From Streptomyces sp. NBC_00271 (GTDB lineage Bacteria; Actinomycetota; Actinomycetes; Streptomycetales; Streptomycetaceae): DNA of 64,000 bases. The translations under genes and the position numbers were made by a program. How positions within the stretch are numbered: position 1 is the first letter of the stretch; every line of letters starts with the position of its first letter. The stretch lies in the NCBI RefSeq assembly GCF_036178845.1, contig NZ_CP108070.1:6200001-6264000 (forward strand). The letters are read 5' to 3'. Positions 8,527 to 16,783 of this stretch are shown here, piece by piece. A model generated the notes under the pieces. It worked only from the letters and a program-made list of their open reading frames with translations, was not told the DNA's origin and ran no database searches.

Positions 8527-8925
8527 TCAGCTGGTGAAGATGAAGTACTTCCAGTCGCCGTGCGTCGTCGAGTTCACGTTGTCGCCCGACGTGCCGTTGT
8601 AGTACGAGGAGCGCACGCGCATCCGGTAGCCCTTCTTCTTGTACTGGCCCCTGATCGCCGTGGACACCTTCACCTTGGCGCCGACGGTGCTGCTCACGGA
8701 CTTCGACTTGTAGCGCGAGTCGCCCGCGAACTTCGCGGTGACCTTCGCGTCGCGCGTGAGGTCGAGCGTCACGGTGAGGTTGCCCGAGGAGTTCACCTTG
8801 CCTGACTTCACCAGCTTGTTGGGCTTGTCGGAGCCGAACGGGTCGGCCCAGATCTCGACCGTGCGGTTCTTGTACGTCGACCCCAGGTGCGCCGTGACTG
8901 TGAGCCGTGTGTGGCGAGTGGGCAA
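8527..8925 (-). pseudogene. 3' remnant of an Ig-like secreted protein
   Basis: The frame encodes about 132 residues beginning mid-domain (TRLTVTAHLGSTYKNRTVEIW...) with alternating beta-strands, Lys-rich turns and the phrase TAKFAGDSRYKSKSV, typical of the last repeat of bacterial Ig-like proteins in Streptomyces. The only upstream start is a TTG with no ribosome binding site, and there is no signal peptide, so the 5' part seems lost. The end GDWKYFIFTS looks like a natural C-terminus. It could instead be a short intact gene, but a surface protein without a leader would not be exported. Confidence 0.55.
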
Positions 8926-9044
8926 AGGTTAAGTCATGCCACTGACAACAGGAGGCGCAGGGGTCCCAGGAATGTGTGGGCATGCCGTTCCGCCCCTGTC
9001 GAGAGCCTCCCCCGGCGTCAACTCCGGTGCCATGATGGTGAGTC

Positions 9045-9410
9045 ATGACTGCTGAGGGGGAGGGTGTGGCAGCCCGGGCCATCCGCGTGCGTCTGGACGG
9101 GACGGCGAGCGACAGCGATGTCGGCGCCCTGAAGAAGTGGCTGGAGCGGGAGAGGCCGCTGGAGCAGCTGGTCAAGCGGGGCGATCTCAGGATCGAGGAG
9201 CGCGCCGGGACCGACGAACAGGGCACACCCATGGGCGTCGGCATGGACATCGTGCTGGTGCTGATCGGGGCGGGCGCCGAGACGCTCTTCAAGGAACTGC
9301 TCGCACAGGTCAAGAGCGCGGTGCGGGCCTGGAGCGACAACCGTGGCTCCGTGGAGAACGGCGATCCGCCGGAGGCCCGTGTCGATCCCCTGGGTCCCGA
9401 CGAGAGGTAG
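9045..9410 (+). CDS. EACC1-like effector-associated constant component
   Basis: 121 residues: IRVRLDGTASDSDVGALKKWLERERPLEQLVKRGDLRIEE..., then MGVGMDIVLVLIGAGAETLFKELLAQVKSAVRAW. This layout, with an N-terminal strand, a W-L-x-x-E helix, the central MG....D block and a G-A/G-G-A hydrophobic helix, matches the EACC1 family described from actinobacterial NTPase/caspase conflict systems. It is thought to be an adaptor that pairs with varied effectors. It ends four bases before the caspase fusion gene, which supports one operon. Family assignment is from memory of the pattern, not a search. Confidence 0.75.
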   Translation: MTAEGEGVAARAIRVRLDGTASDSDVGALKKWLERERPLEQLVKRGDLRIEERAGTDEQGTPMGVGMDIVLVLIGAGAETLFKELLAQVKSAVRAWSDNRGSVENGDPPEARVDPLGPDER

Positions 9411-9414
9411 CGGG

Positions 9415-12117
9415 GTGGACCGCTTCGACCCGCGGGGAAAGGTGAACCGGGCGCTGCTGGTCGGTGTGTCCGAGTACGAGTTCACGCGGCCGAAGCACCG
9501 CGACGGCGTCCCGGGCCAGCTGCCCGCCGTCGCCCACAACCTCGCCGTGCTCGTACGGGCCCTGGAGCGGGGCGGAGTCCTGCGGCCCCTGGAGATCACC
9601 GTCGCGCGCTCGCCGCGGCTGGCCGACTTCCGCCACTCCCTGCGCGCGGCCGCCGGCTCCGCCGAGGGGCTGCTCCTGCTCTACTTCGCCGGACACGGCG
9701 CCGTGCCCAGCGCGGGCGACGAACTGTGGCTGCAGATGCGCGACGCCGAGGTCGTCCGGGGCGAGACGGCGGGGTTCGAGGGCGCGGCCCGGTTCACCAA
9801 CGTGCTGCGCATCCTCGCCAACAGCCACGCGGAGCGGATCGTGGTCGTCCTCGACTGCTGCAACGCGGGCAATGCCGCCCGGGTGTGGGAGGCCGTGGAG
9901 CGCCCCGACGTCCGACGGCGCGTCTCGGTGCTGATGAGCGTGCAGGCCAACCACCGCATCGACGCGGGCGACGCCGACACCCCCACGCCGTTCACCGCCC
10001 GGCTGGTGGAACTGCTGACGTCGGGCATCGAGGATCAGCAGGGCGAGGGGCAGAGCGACGAGGGGCGGGGCGACGAGGTTCACTTCCTGGCCCTCGCGGA
10101 GGCGCTCAGGGCCTACATGTCCACCCACCACCGGACCGAACGCGGGGAAGCCTGGGAACCGCAGAGCCGCACGGAGAACCCTCCGGTGGACGTGGTGCTG
10201 GGGATCCGGGCGGGGGCCGGGAGACCCGTCGGCTCCAGGGCGGAGGCCGTCGCACCGGGCGCCCCGGGCCGCCCCGTGTCCGGTCGCCGTCGGCGGCGCG
10301 CCTTCGGGGCCCGGGTGCGGGCGGCGACGGCCCGGTTACGGTCCGGGGCCGTGGGCCCGCTCGCGCTCCTGCCCTCGGCTCCCGCCCCGAACCGGCTCCC
10401 CGGCCAGGCCCCCGGCGGACGATCGACCCGCCGCGCCGCCGTCGTCCTCCTCGTCCTCGCCGCCGCCCTCGGTCTCGTCGGCTACTTCGTCGTCGACAAC
10501 GCGGCCTCCGACCGGTCCGCCTGCGGCCCGCCCGTGGAGCTGCGGCTGCTCACGGACCCCGATCTCGAATCCACCGTCCGCAAGGCGGCCGACACCTATC
10601 TCACGTCGGCGGCGAACACCACGGGCGGCGGCTGCCGGCGCAGTGGGATCACGGTGTACGGCGCGGGCTCGGCGGCCGTGGTGGCGGGCCTGCGCGACCA
10701 GTCGGACCCTTGGCAGCGGCCGGTGAGCGACGACACCGACCCGCAGCGCGACATCGGGCCCCAGCCGGACATCTGGATCCCGGGCACGCGCGCGACCGCG
10801 GCCAGGGCGCGCTCCTTGGGGGTGGCGCGGACCTACGTGACGCTGGAGCCGGACGCGGCGCCGTTCGCGTACTCCCCGATGGTGCTGTCGCTGCCGCAGG
10901 GCATCGCCGAGGACTCGCAGCGCGAGCGGACCGGCGACTCGCTCGCGGGCCTGCGGGCGAAGCTGGCGCGCCGGGACAAGAGCGCCTCCGTACGGCGCCC
11001 GGACCCGGAGAACACCGACTCCGCGCTGCTCGCCACGGTCGGCCTCTACGGTCCGGGCAAGGCCGACGTGGGCCGGGCGGAGGGGAGCGTGGCCCAGACC
11101 GGACCGCCCGCGCCCACCGCCGGTGACCTGCTGTGCACCCTGCCCGACGACGCGGACACCGACCGGAGCACCGCGGCCCTGGTACCGGAGTTCCTGATGG
11201 TGAGCGGGGTCGGCTGCGACCGGACGACGCGCACCCCGCGGATGGCCGAGTACCCCGACGACGTGCCGGGCCTGACGCCCACCTTCGTCCGCGTCCGCTG
11301 GACGGGCGGCGACAAGGACGAGGCGGCCCGGGACGACGCGGTACGGCGTTTCCACGACTGGCTCACGGGCACCGGTCTCGCGGTCTTCGGGCAGGACGGC
11401 TTCCGCGCCCCTTCCGGCGCCCGCGCCTTCCTCGCCGCCCACGACTCGGCCACCGGTCTGATCTCCGACCCCGGCCGGCCCGCCGGGGCCGCGGGCGCCG
11501 AGGCGATGGACACGGCCCTGAACCAGTACCGCAACGCCAAGGGACCCGGCCGGGTGCTCTTCCTGCTGGACAGCTCCGGCTCGATGGCCGGCCTGTGGCA
11601 GGGGCCGGGCGGCGCCCCCGGCATCCTCAAGCAGTCCCTCGGCGGACTCGGCACACAGGACGAGTACGGCGTCTGGTCCGTGGCCTCCCCGGGCCGGAGC
11701 CCGTACGCCGAACTGCTGCCCTTCGGACCCCATAAGCGCGGCGACGCCGAGCGGGCCCTTGACCGGGCCGCGGTCAAGGACGCGGAGGCCGACCCGTACG
11801 GCGCGCTGAAGGCGGCGCTGGACACCATGGACCGGAAGGGCAGGGACGACGACCGCCCCGAGCTGATCGTCTTCCTCACGGACGACGAGGACGACAACCA
11901 CCTCACGGCGAAGGGCCACTTGGACGAGCTGCTCACCGCGGCCCGCGCCAACGGCGTCCCGGTGGTCATGGCGGCCCTCGACAGCGGCGGCTGCGCCAAG
12001 GGCAGGCCCGACCAGCGGATCTCCGACGCGAGCGGCGGGCGCTGCCTGGACACCAAGGGCGACCTCGTGGCGGGCCTGCGGGACGAGGTCGCGCGCACCG
12101 GAACGGGGGACGAGTGA
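9415..12117 (+). CDS. Caspase-TM-solute-binding-VWA fusion protein
   Basis: 900 residues. The N-terminal ~210 residues are a caspase-like peptidase with His94 in YFAGHGA and Cys148/149 in VVLDCCNAGNA. A basic linker leads to one membrane helix at about residues 342-362 (AAVVLLVLAAALGLVGYFVV). Outside lie a periplasmic-binding-protein-like region (365-690) and a von Willebrand A domain with the MIDAS DSSGS at 719-723 and a second acidic block FLTDDEDD. The caspase would be cytosolic and the SBP/VWA half extracytoplasmic, an arrangement that could turn outside binding into inside proteolysis. GTG 9415 has GAGAGG upstream. Its stop overlaps the next gene's start. Confidence 0.85.
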   Translation: MDRFDPRGKVNRALLVGVSEYEFTRPKHRDGVPGQLPAVAHNLAVLVRALERGGVLRPLEITVARSPRLADFRHSLRAAAGSAEGLLLLYFAGHGAVPSAGDELWLQMRDAEVVRGETAGFEGAARFTNVLRILANSHAERIVVVLDCCNAGNAARVWEAVERPDVRRRVSVLMSVQANHRIDAGDADTPTPFTARLVELLTSGIEDQQGEGQSDEGRGDEVHFLALAEALRAYMSTHHRTERGEAWEPQSRTENPPVDVVLGIRAGAGRPVGSRAEAVAPGAPGRPVSGRRRRRAFGARVRAATARLRSGAVGPLALLPSAPAPNRLPGQAPGGRSTRRAAVVLLVLAAALGLVGYFVVDNAASDRSACGPPVELRLLTDPDLESTVRKAADTYLTSAANTTGGGCRRSGITVYGAGSAAVVAGLRDQSDPWQRPVSDDTDPQRDIGPQPDIWIPGTRATAARARSLGVARTYVTLEPDAAPFAYSPMVLSLPQGIAEDSQRERTGDSLAGLRAKLARRDKSASVRRPDPENTDSALLATVGLYGPGKADVGRAEGSVAQTGPPAPTAGDLLCTLPDDADTDRSTAALVPEFLMVSGVGCDRTTRTPRMAEYPDDVPGLTPTFVRVRWTGGDKDEAARDDAVRRFHDWLTGTGLAVFGQDGFRAPSGARAFLAAHDSATGLISDPGRPAGAAGAEAMDTALNQYRNAKGPGRVLFLLDSSGSMAGLWQGPGGAPGILKQSLGGLGTQDEYGVWSVASPGRSPYAELLPFGPHKRGDAERALDRAAVKDAEADPYGALKAALDTMDRKGRDDDRPELIVFLTDDEDDNHLTAKGHLDELLTAARANGVPVVMAALDSGGCAKGRPDQRISDASGGRCLDTKGDLVAGLRDEVARTGTGDE

Positions 12118-13616
12118 TGCGGCGACGGCGGCGGACATCCGGGCGGGGCCCTCGGCGGGTCCACGGACGTATCCATGGGCGGGTCCACGGACGAGTCCAT
12201 GATCGGGTCCACGGACGAGTCCACGGGCGGGTCTACGGATACGGGCTGGCCCTCGCTCTGCTGCTGACCGCCTGCACCGGCGGCGGGCAGGCCGGACCCG
12301 GACCCGGCGCCACGGTCTCCCCGGGCGCCTCCGGGGACATCGTCGTGGCCAGCGGGCGGGACGTGACCGGCAAGGGCGGCATCCGCCAGCAGCTCATCGA
12401 CGCGTGGAACGCCCGGCAGGACAGGGAACACAGCGACGTCCACGCCCGCCTGGTCGAACTCCCGGGCTCCGCCGACCAGCAGCGCAGCCAGCTGCTCGGC
12501 GCGCTCCAGTCCGGCAGCGCCCAGTACGACGTCGTCAACCTGGACGTCACCTGGGTGCCGGAGTTCGCCGCCGCGCACCTCATCCGCCCGCTGCCGGACG
12601 ACCTGGTCGACGCGGACGTCATCAAGTCGGTCGCGAGCACGGCCCGTTGGGGCGGAAAGCTCTACGCCGTCCCCTTCAACAGCGACGTCGGCCTGCTCTA
12701 CTACCGCCGCGACCACCTCAAGCAGGCGCATGTCCAGGACACCGACCTGAGCAAGGGGATCACCTGGCGGCAGCTGCGGGACCTCATCGACGCCGTCGAG
12801 GCGCCGGGCCGGTCGCGGCCGAAGGGGTACGAGAAGGGCTGGACCACCCAGCTCGGCCCGTACGAGGGACGCACGGTCAACGGGATCGAGGCGTTCCTGT
12901 CCGCCACCGACGGCGCAGGCCTCACCGACGAGAGCGGCCGTTACACCGCCACCGTCCAGCAGTTGACGGACGGGATCGCGGAGCTGCGTGCCCGCACCCA
13001 GGGCGCGTACACGCTCGGGGACGCGGTCCGCTCGGACGAGGGCGAGTCGCTCACCGACTTCGCGGACGGGCGTACGGCGTTCCTGCGTCACTGGCCCTAC
13101 GCCTACCGCACCCTGCACCAGTCCCTGAGCGACGCGCAGCTCGGCGTCGCTCCGCTGCCCGGCCGGGCGGTGCTCGGCGGCCAGAACCTGGCGCTGGCCG
13201 GATCGTCCCAACGGGTCGACAAGGCAAGGGAGTTGATACGGTTCCTCACCAGCAAGGAGAGCGAACGCTGCCTGCTCGACGCGGGGTTCGCGGCCACCCG
13301 GGAAACCGCGTACACCGCCGACGACGTGACCTGCGGCGTGGCGAGGACACCCGGAGCGGCCTCCCCCTCGGCCTCGCCCTCAGGCGAGAGCGCCGACCGC
13401 ATGCCGCGCGACGACCACGGGCGTCCCGCGTACGCCCGGACGATCCTGCTCCCCGCGCTCCGGCGCGCCGTCCAGCGCCCCCGCACCCCCTTGTACGGCG
13501 CGTTCACCCAGACGTTCGCCACCGAGCTGGGCAGGCTGTTCAGCGACGACCCGCCGGGCGACGCGGAGTTGGCCGCCGCACTGGACAAGGAACTCAGGAA
13601 GGCTCTCCCGGGCTGA
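12117..13616 (+). CDS. Extracellular solute-binding lipoprotein with repeat-expanded leader
   Basis: About 499 residues. The N-terminal leader is unusual: about 40 residues of Arg-rich RVHG-type repeats precede the hydrophobic segment GLALALLLTAC, whose LTAC is a lipobox. The mature part resembles family 1 ABC binding proteins (VVASGRDVTGKGGIRQQLIDAWNARQ, YAVPFNSDVGLLYYRRDHL, FLTSKESERCLLDAGF). ATG 12117 overlaps the caspase-VWA stop; GTG 12114 is an alternative. No permease or ATPase gene is adjacent, so it may act as a sensor for the caspase-VWA protein rather than in transport. The 3' end overlaps the convergent M20 gene. Confidence 0.85.
   Translation: MRRRRRTSGRGPRRVHGRIHGRVHGRVHDRVHGRVHGRVYGYGLALALLLTACTGGGQAGPGPGATVSPGASGDIVVASGRDVTGKGGIRQQLIDAWNARQDREHSDVHARLVELPGSADQQRSQLLGALQSGSAQYDVVNLDVTWVPEFAAAHLIRPLPDDLVDADVIKSVASTARWGGKLYAVPFNSDVGLLYYRRDHLKQAHVQDTDLSKGITWRQLRDLIDAVEAPGRSRPKGYEKGWTTQLGPYEGRTVNGIEAFLSATDGAGLTDESGRYTATVQQLTDGIAELRARTQGAYTLGDAVRSDEGESLTDFADGRTAFLRHWPYAYRTLHQSLSDAQLGVAPLPGRAVLGGQNLALAGSSQRVDKARELIRFLTSKESERCLLDAGFAATRETAYTADDVTCGVARTPGAASPSASPSGESADRMPRDDHGRPAYARTILLPALRRAVQRPRTPLYGAFTQTFATELGRLFSDDPPGDAELAAALDKELRKALPG
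12156..12239 (+). repeat. Seven tandem 12-bp units in lipoprotein leader
   Basis: Units related to CGGGTCCACGGA alternate with CGAGTCCACGGG-like units, giving a 24-bp higher-order period and encoding RVHG/RIHG/RVHD. Copy number could change in frame, lengthening or shortening the signal-peptide n-region. Confidence 0.85.
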
Positions 13617-14848
13617 CGAGATACGCGAGCGCCCCCGACACCAGTGTCCGCACGCCCGGTGCGAGCGTCGCCAGTGTCGGGCGCGAACTGCGGGCTGTGA
13701 TTGCTGGGCACGGCCGCGAACTTCTCCATGAGGTCGTCGCCCGGGGCCGCGTCCCACACCTCGGCCGGGGTGCTGGTCACGAACCAGTAGGAGTACGGGA
13801 TCTTCCCCTCCGCGAGCCGGGGGAAGTCCTCGCTGCCCATCGCCGGGCCCGGGTCGAGGATCGTCCCGGTGCCGAAGACCTCGCCGTGCACGGCCGCGAC
13901 CCGGCGGTCGGTCTCCGGGTCGTTGACGGTGACCGGGAAGCTGTTGCCGACGACGACGTCGGGCTCGCGCGGGCAGCCGGCGGCCAGGCACTCGCCCGCC
14001 GCGATCCGCCGGATCGCCGCGATCATCCGCTCACGGACCTCGTCCGACTGCGTACGGATGTTGAGGGCGATCCGGGCCTCGGCGGGGATGATGTTGTGCC
14101 GGGTGCCCGCCTCGATCCGTCCCACGCTCAGCACGGCCGACTCGCGTGCCGCGAGCTCCCGGCTGACGACGGTCTGCAGCCGGGTCACGAGGTACGCGGC
14201 GGTGACGACCGGATCGACGGTCGACTCCGGACGCGAACCGTGCCCGCCCCGCCCGTGCACGACGATGTCCACGTCGGTGGAGGCGGACATGATCAGGCCG
14301 GGTGAGTGGGCGTAGAGCCCGGCGGGACCGGGGGCCGCGTGCTGGGCGAGCAGGACGTCCGGCCGCGGGAACCTCTCGTACAGTCCGTCCGCGACCATCG
14401 CCGAGGCGCCCTCGCCGGTCTCCTCGGCGGGCTGCCCGAGCACGAGGAGCGTGCCGGACCAGGCGTCGCGTCCGGCGGCGAGCGCCCGGGCCGCGCCCGC
14501 CAGCCAGGTGACGTGCAGATCGTGCCCGCAGGCGTGCATCAGGCCGGGCACCCGGGAGGCGTACGGCAGTCCGGTCTCCTCCTGCACCGGCAGCGCGTCC
14601 ATGTCGGCGCGCAGCAGCACGGTCGGCCCGGGCCCGTTGCGCAGGACGCCGACGACTCCGGTGCCGCCGACGCCGGTGGCCGTGTCGAACCCGGACGTGC
14701 GCAGCCGGTCGGCGAGCGCGGCGGCCGTGCGGTGTTCCCGCAACGACAGCTCCGGGTGCCGGTGCAGGGCCCGGTAGAAGTCCTCCAGGTCGGGAACCGG
14801 GAGGTCGGCTGTGAGGTCCAGTGCGATACGTGCGGCAGGCGAGATCAC
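13594..14848 (-). pseudogene. M20 metallopeptidase/amidohydrolase with 3' frameshift
   Basis: The frame from ATG 14848 encodes an M20/amidohydrolase enzyme (HPELSLREHRTA, LLRADMDALPVQEETG, GLMHACGHDLHVTWL, GQPAEETGEGASAMV, GRGGHGSRPEST, MGSEDFPRL). These enzymes remove acyl groups or amino acids from small amides. At about 13675-13684 the expected end NHSPQFAP...PTLATLAPGVRTLVSGALAYL continues in the next frame and stops at 13594. The unshifted frame would instead run antisense through the SBP gene to 13103 as low-complexity protein. This means either a real mutation or a sequencing error. It lies 54 bases after the small secreted-peptide gene on the same strand, possibly as an operon. Confidence 0.8.
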
Positions 14849-14902
14849 GGGGCCAGCGTAGGGGCCGCCGACGGGACGGGGGAGTTCCCGTCGGCGGCCG
14901 GT

Positions 14903-15064
14903 CTATCGAAGGGCCTGCGCGTGGCCCGTGAGGTGCTGGAGGTGCGGGTTGGTGGCTTCGGCCGCCCGGGCGGGGCCGGCGTTCGCTGCCAGGACCAGGG
15001 CGGCGACGGCGACGACGGCCGCACCGAATCCTCTGAAGTAGCGCGCGGAAATACGTCGGAGCAT
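14903..15064 (-). CDS. Small secreted peptide precursor (53 aa)
   Basis: ATG 15064 to TAG 14903 encodes MLRRISARYFRGFGAAVVAV, then ALVLAANAGPARA and the tail AEATNPHLQHLTGHAQALR. It is a basic start, hydrophobic core and ARA-A signal peptidase I site, leaving a predicted 19-residue mature peptide. A GAGG ribosome binding site lies eight bases upstream. It is divergent from an XRE-TPR regulator and upstream of an M20 peptidase gene, and palindromic sites lie in its promoter. By analogy with RRNPP systems it might be the ligand of the TPR protein; that is inference. It could also be a small structural secreted protein. Confidence 0.72.
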   Translation of the reverse strand: MLRRISARYFRGFGAAVVAVAALVLAANAGPARAAEATNPHLQHLTGHAQALR

Positions 15065-15089
15065 GGCGACCTCGCAACAACAGCGGCGT

Positions 15090-15105
15090 ATTAAGCAGGC
15101 TTAAT
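15090..15105. promoter_or_regulatory. Palindromic operator in peptide promoter
   Basis: ATTAAGC-AG-GCTTAAT, perfect 7-bp arms. It overlaps the likely -10 region (TAATAC on the minus strand) of the peptide gene. A further half-site GCTTAAC lies at 15111-15117. It is a likely binding site of the divergent XRE-TPR regulator. Confidence 0.7.
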
Positions 15106-15196
15106 CCGCCGCTTAACGTAGGGGTTCGAAGCATCAAAGGGCAAGGGGCGCAAGGGGAGTTGGACAATAGTCAAAAGTTGGCCGAGTGTAAGTCGG

Positions 15197-15216
15197 GTTA
15201 ATGGCATGCTTAATCC
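15197..15216. promoter_or_regulatory. Second GCTTAAT operator at XRE-TPR start codon
   Basis: GGTTAAtggcatgcTTAATCC-like imperfect dyad directly before ATG 15217, sharing the GCTTAAT half-site with the palindrome at 15090. It suggests autorepression. No ribosome binding site is visible there, so the mRNA may be leaderless. Confidence 0.6.
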
Positions 15217-16560
15217 ATGGCGGAGCGTGACGGCCCGGAGGTCATCGGGCGCAGGGTTCAGCAGTTGCGTACGGAACGCGGACTGACGCAGAAACAGTTG
15301 GCGGAACCGGCGTACACGCCCGCGTACATCTCCACCCTGGAGGCCGGGCGGGTGCGGGCCTCCGAGCCCGCGCTGCGGCACATCGCCGAGCGGCTCGGGG
15401 TGGCGTACGAGGAGATCGCGACCGGGCGCCCCGCCCATCTCGCCACCGATCTGCGGCTGCGGCTCACCGACGCCCAGCGCACGCTCGCCACCGGCGAGGC
15501 GGAGGTCGCGGCGGAGCAGTACGACGCGCTCCTCGCGGAGGCGGACGCGCACGGGCTTGTCGCCGAGCAGGCCGCGGCGCTGCTCGGGCTCGGCGAATGC
15601 GCCCTGGAGACCGGGAACCTGGAGACCGCGCGGGAACGTTTCGAGGCCTCGGAACAGCGCCTCGGCGACGCGCCCCTCCCGAACCGGGTGCCCGCCCTGC
15701 GCGGCCGGGCCGTGTCCCACTACCTCGCCGGTGAACTCCGGTACGCCTGCTATCTGTTCGAGTCCACCCTCGACGAGCTCAACCGCACGGGGATGCACGA
15801 CCCGGACGCGCTGCTGCTTCTCTACACGGGCGTCATCGCCCCGTACATGGACATGGGTGCCCATGCGCGGGCCGCGCAGGCGGCGGAGTTCGCGCTCGCC
15901 CTGGCGCCCCAGGTGGGTGATCCGGCCCTCGTCGCCCGGATGCACCGCTCCGTCGCCCGCACGATGATCGCCGAGGGCCGGGTCGCCGAGGCGGACGCCT
16001 CCCTCGCCAAGGCCTCCGAGCTCTACCGGCAGCTCCAGATCCGTACCGAGCTCGCCAACTGTCACTGGATGCGCGGCTACTTGTATGCGCAGAACGGTGA
16101 ATTGGATCGGGCGGAGGGCGAGTTGCGGGAGGCGCAGGCGATGCTCTCCGCGAAGCGCGCCGCGCTGTACACGAGCCAGGTCAACGTGGAGCTCGCGGAC
16201 GTACTGCACCGGCGGGGGAAGTCGGCCGAGGCCGCCGTCCTCCTCCACGAGGTGCTCGGTGACCTCAGTCCCGAGCGCGGCGCCGTGCACTCGGCCGGCG
16301 CGCACCGCCTGCTCGGCATCATCGCCGAGGACGCCCGGGACACGGAGTCCGCCGAGGAGCACTACGTGCGGGCGCTGAGTCTTCTCGAGCGGGCGGGGGC
16401 GGCGGGGGATCTCGCCGACCTGTGCCGGCTCCTGGGGGACCTGTTGCGTCGCACGGGACGGGTGGAAGCGGCCCTCGACGCCTACCGTACGGGCCTCGGC
16501 CACCGTACGGCCCCCGGCACCACCACCCTGGGCCCGGCCCCGGCCCAGCCCCCGCTGTAA
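15217..16560 (+). CDS. XRE-family HTH regulator with C-terminal TPR repeats
   Basis: 447 residues. The N-terminal ~70 residues form an XRE helix-turn-helix (IGRRVQQLRTERGLTQKQLAEPAYTPAYISTLEAGRVRASEPALRHIAERL). The rest is a long array of helical repeats with TPR-type A/G/Y/A patterns (AAALLGLGECALETGNLETARERFEASEQRL, AHRLLGIIAEDARDTESAEEHYVRALSLLERAG). This architecture is shared by peptide-sensing RRNPP regulators and by Streptomyces regulators of unknown ligand. It is cytoplasmic. The divergent small secreted peptide and the shared GCTTAAT palindromes suggest a signalling pair. Confidence 0.88.
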   Translation: MAERDGPEVIGRRVQQLRTERGLTQKQLAEPAYTPAYISTLEAGRVRASEPALRHIAERLGVAYEEIATGRPAHLATDLRLRLTDAQRTLATGEAEVAAEQYDALLAEADAHGLVAEQAAALLGLGECALETGNLETARERFEASEQRLGDAPLPNRVPALRGRAVSHYLAGELRYACYLFESTLDELNRTGMHDPDALLLLYTGVIAPYMDMGAHARAAQAAEFALALAPQVGDPALVARMHRSVARTMIAEGRVAEADASLAKASELYRQLQIRTELANCHWMRGYLYAQNGELDRAEGELREAQAMLSAKRAALYTSQVNVELADVLHRRGKSAEAAVLLHEVLGDLSPERGAVHSAGAHRLLGIIAEDARDTESAEEHYVRALSLLERAGAAGDLADLCRLLGDLLRRTGRVEAALDAYRTGLGHRTAPGTTTLGPAPAQPPL

Positions 16561-16600
16561 CGGTCGGTTCCGCGACTGCGGGCGGTTCCTGGGCCGCGGG

Positions 16601-16731
16601 CCGGTGGGGGCTGGTCGCGCAGTTCCCCGCGCCCCTAAAAGCCTCGGCGCGCCCTCGTTTTCAGCCCGTCCGGCGTTTGAGGACGAGGCCGTTCAGGCCG
16701 ATAGCGGGGGTCTGGGGGCGCAGCCCCCTGG
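16601..16731 (+). repeat. Dispersed Streptomyces intergenic repeat, copy 1
   Basis: It contains CCGGTGGGGGCTGGTCGCGC then AGTTCCCCGCGCCCC (16601-16635), a CAGCCCGTCCGGCGTTTGAG block near 16661, and GGGGGTCTGGGGGCGCAGCC near 16707. The first module reappears inverted at 25428-25462 and the last directly near 25493. It fills most of the gap after the XRE-TPR gene. Confidence 0.8.
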
Positions 16732-16783
16732 GATGGGACGGGTAGGGGCGGCGGGGGCGAGAAAGGCGTACCCCGACCGGTGT

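Noticed and set aside
13103..13593. C-terminal extension of the M20 protein antisense to the SBP gene
   Set aside because: Low-complexity antisense reading of a clear SBP gene; the conserved M20 end lies in the next frame and stops at 13594.
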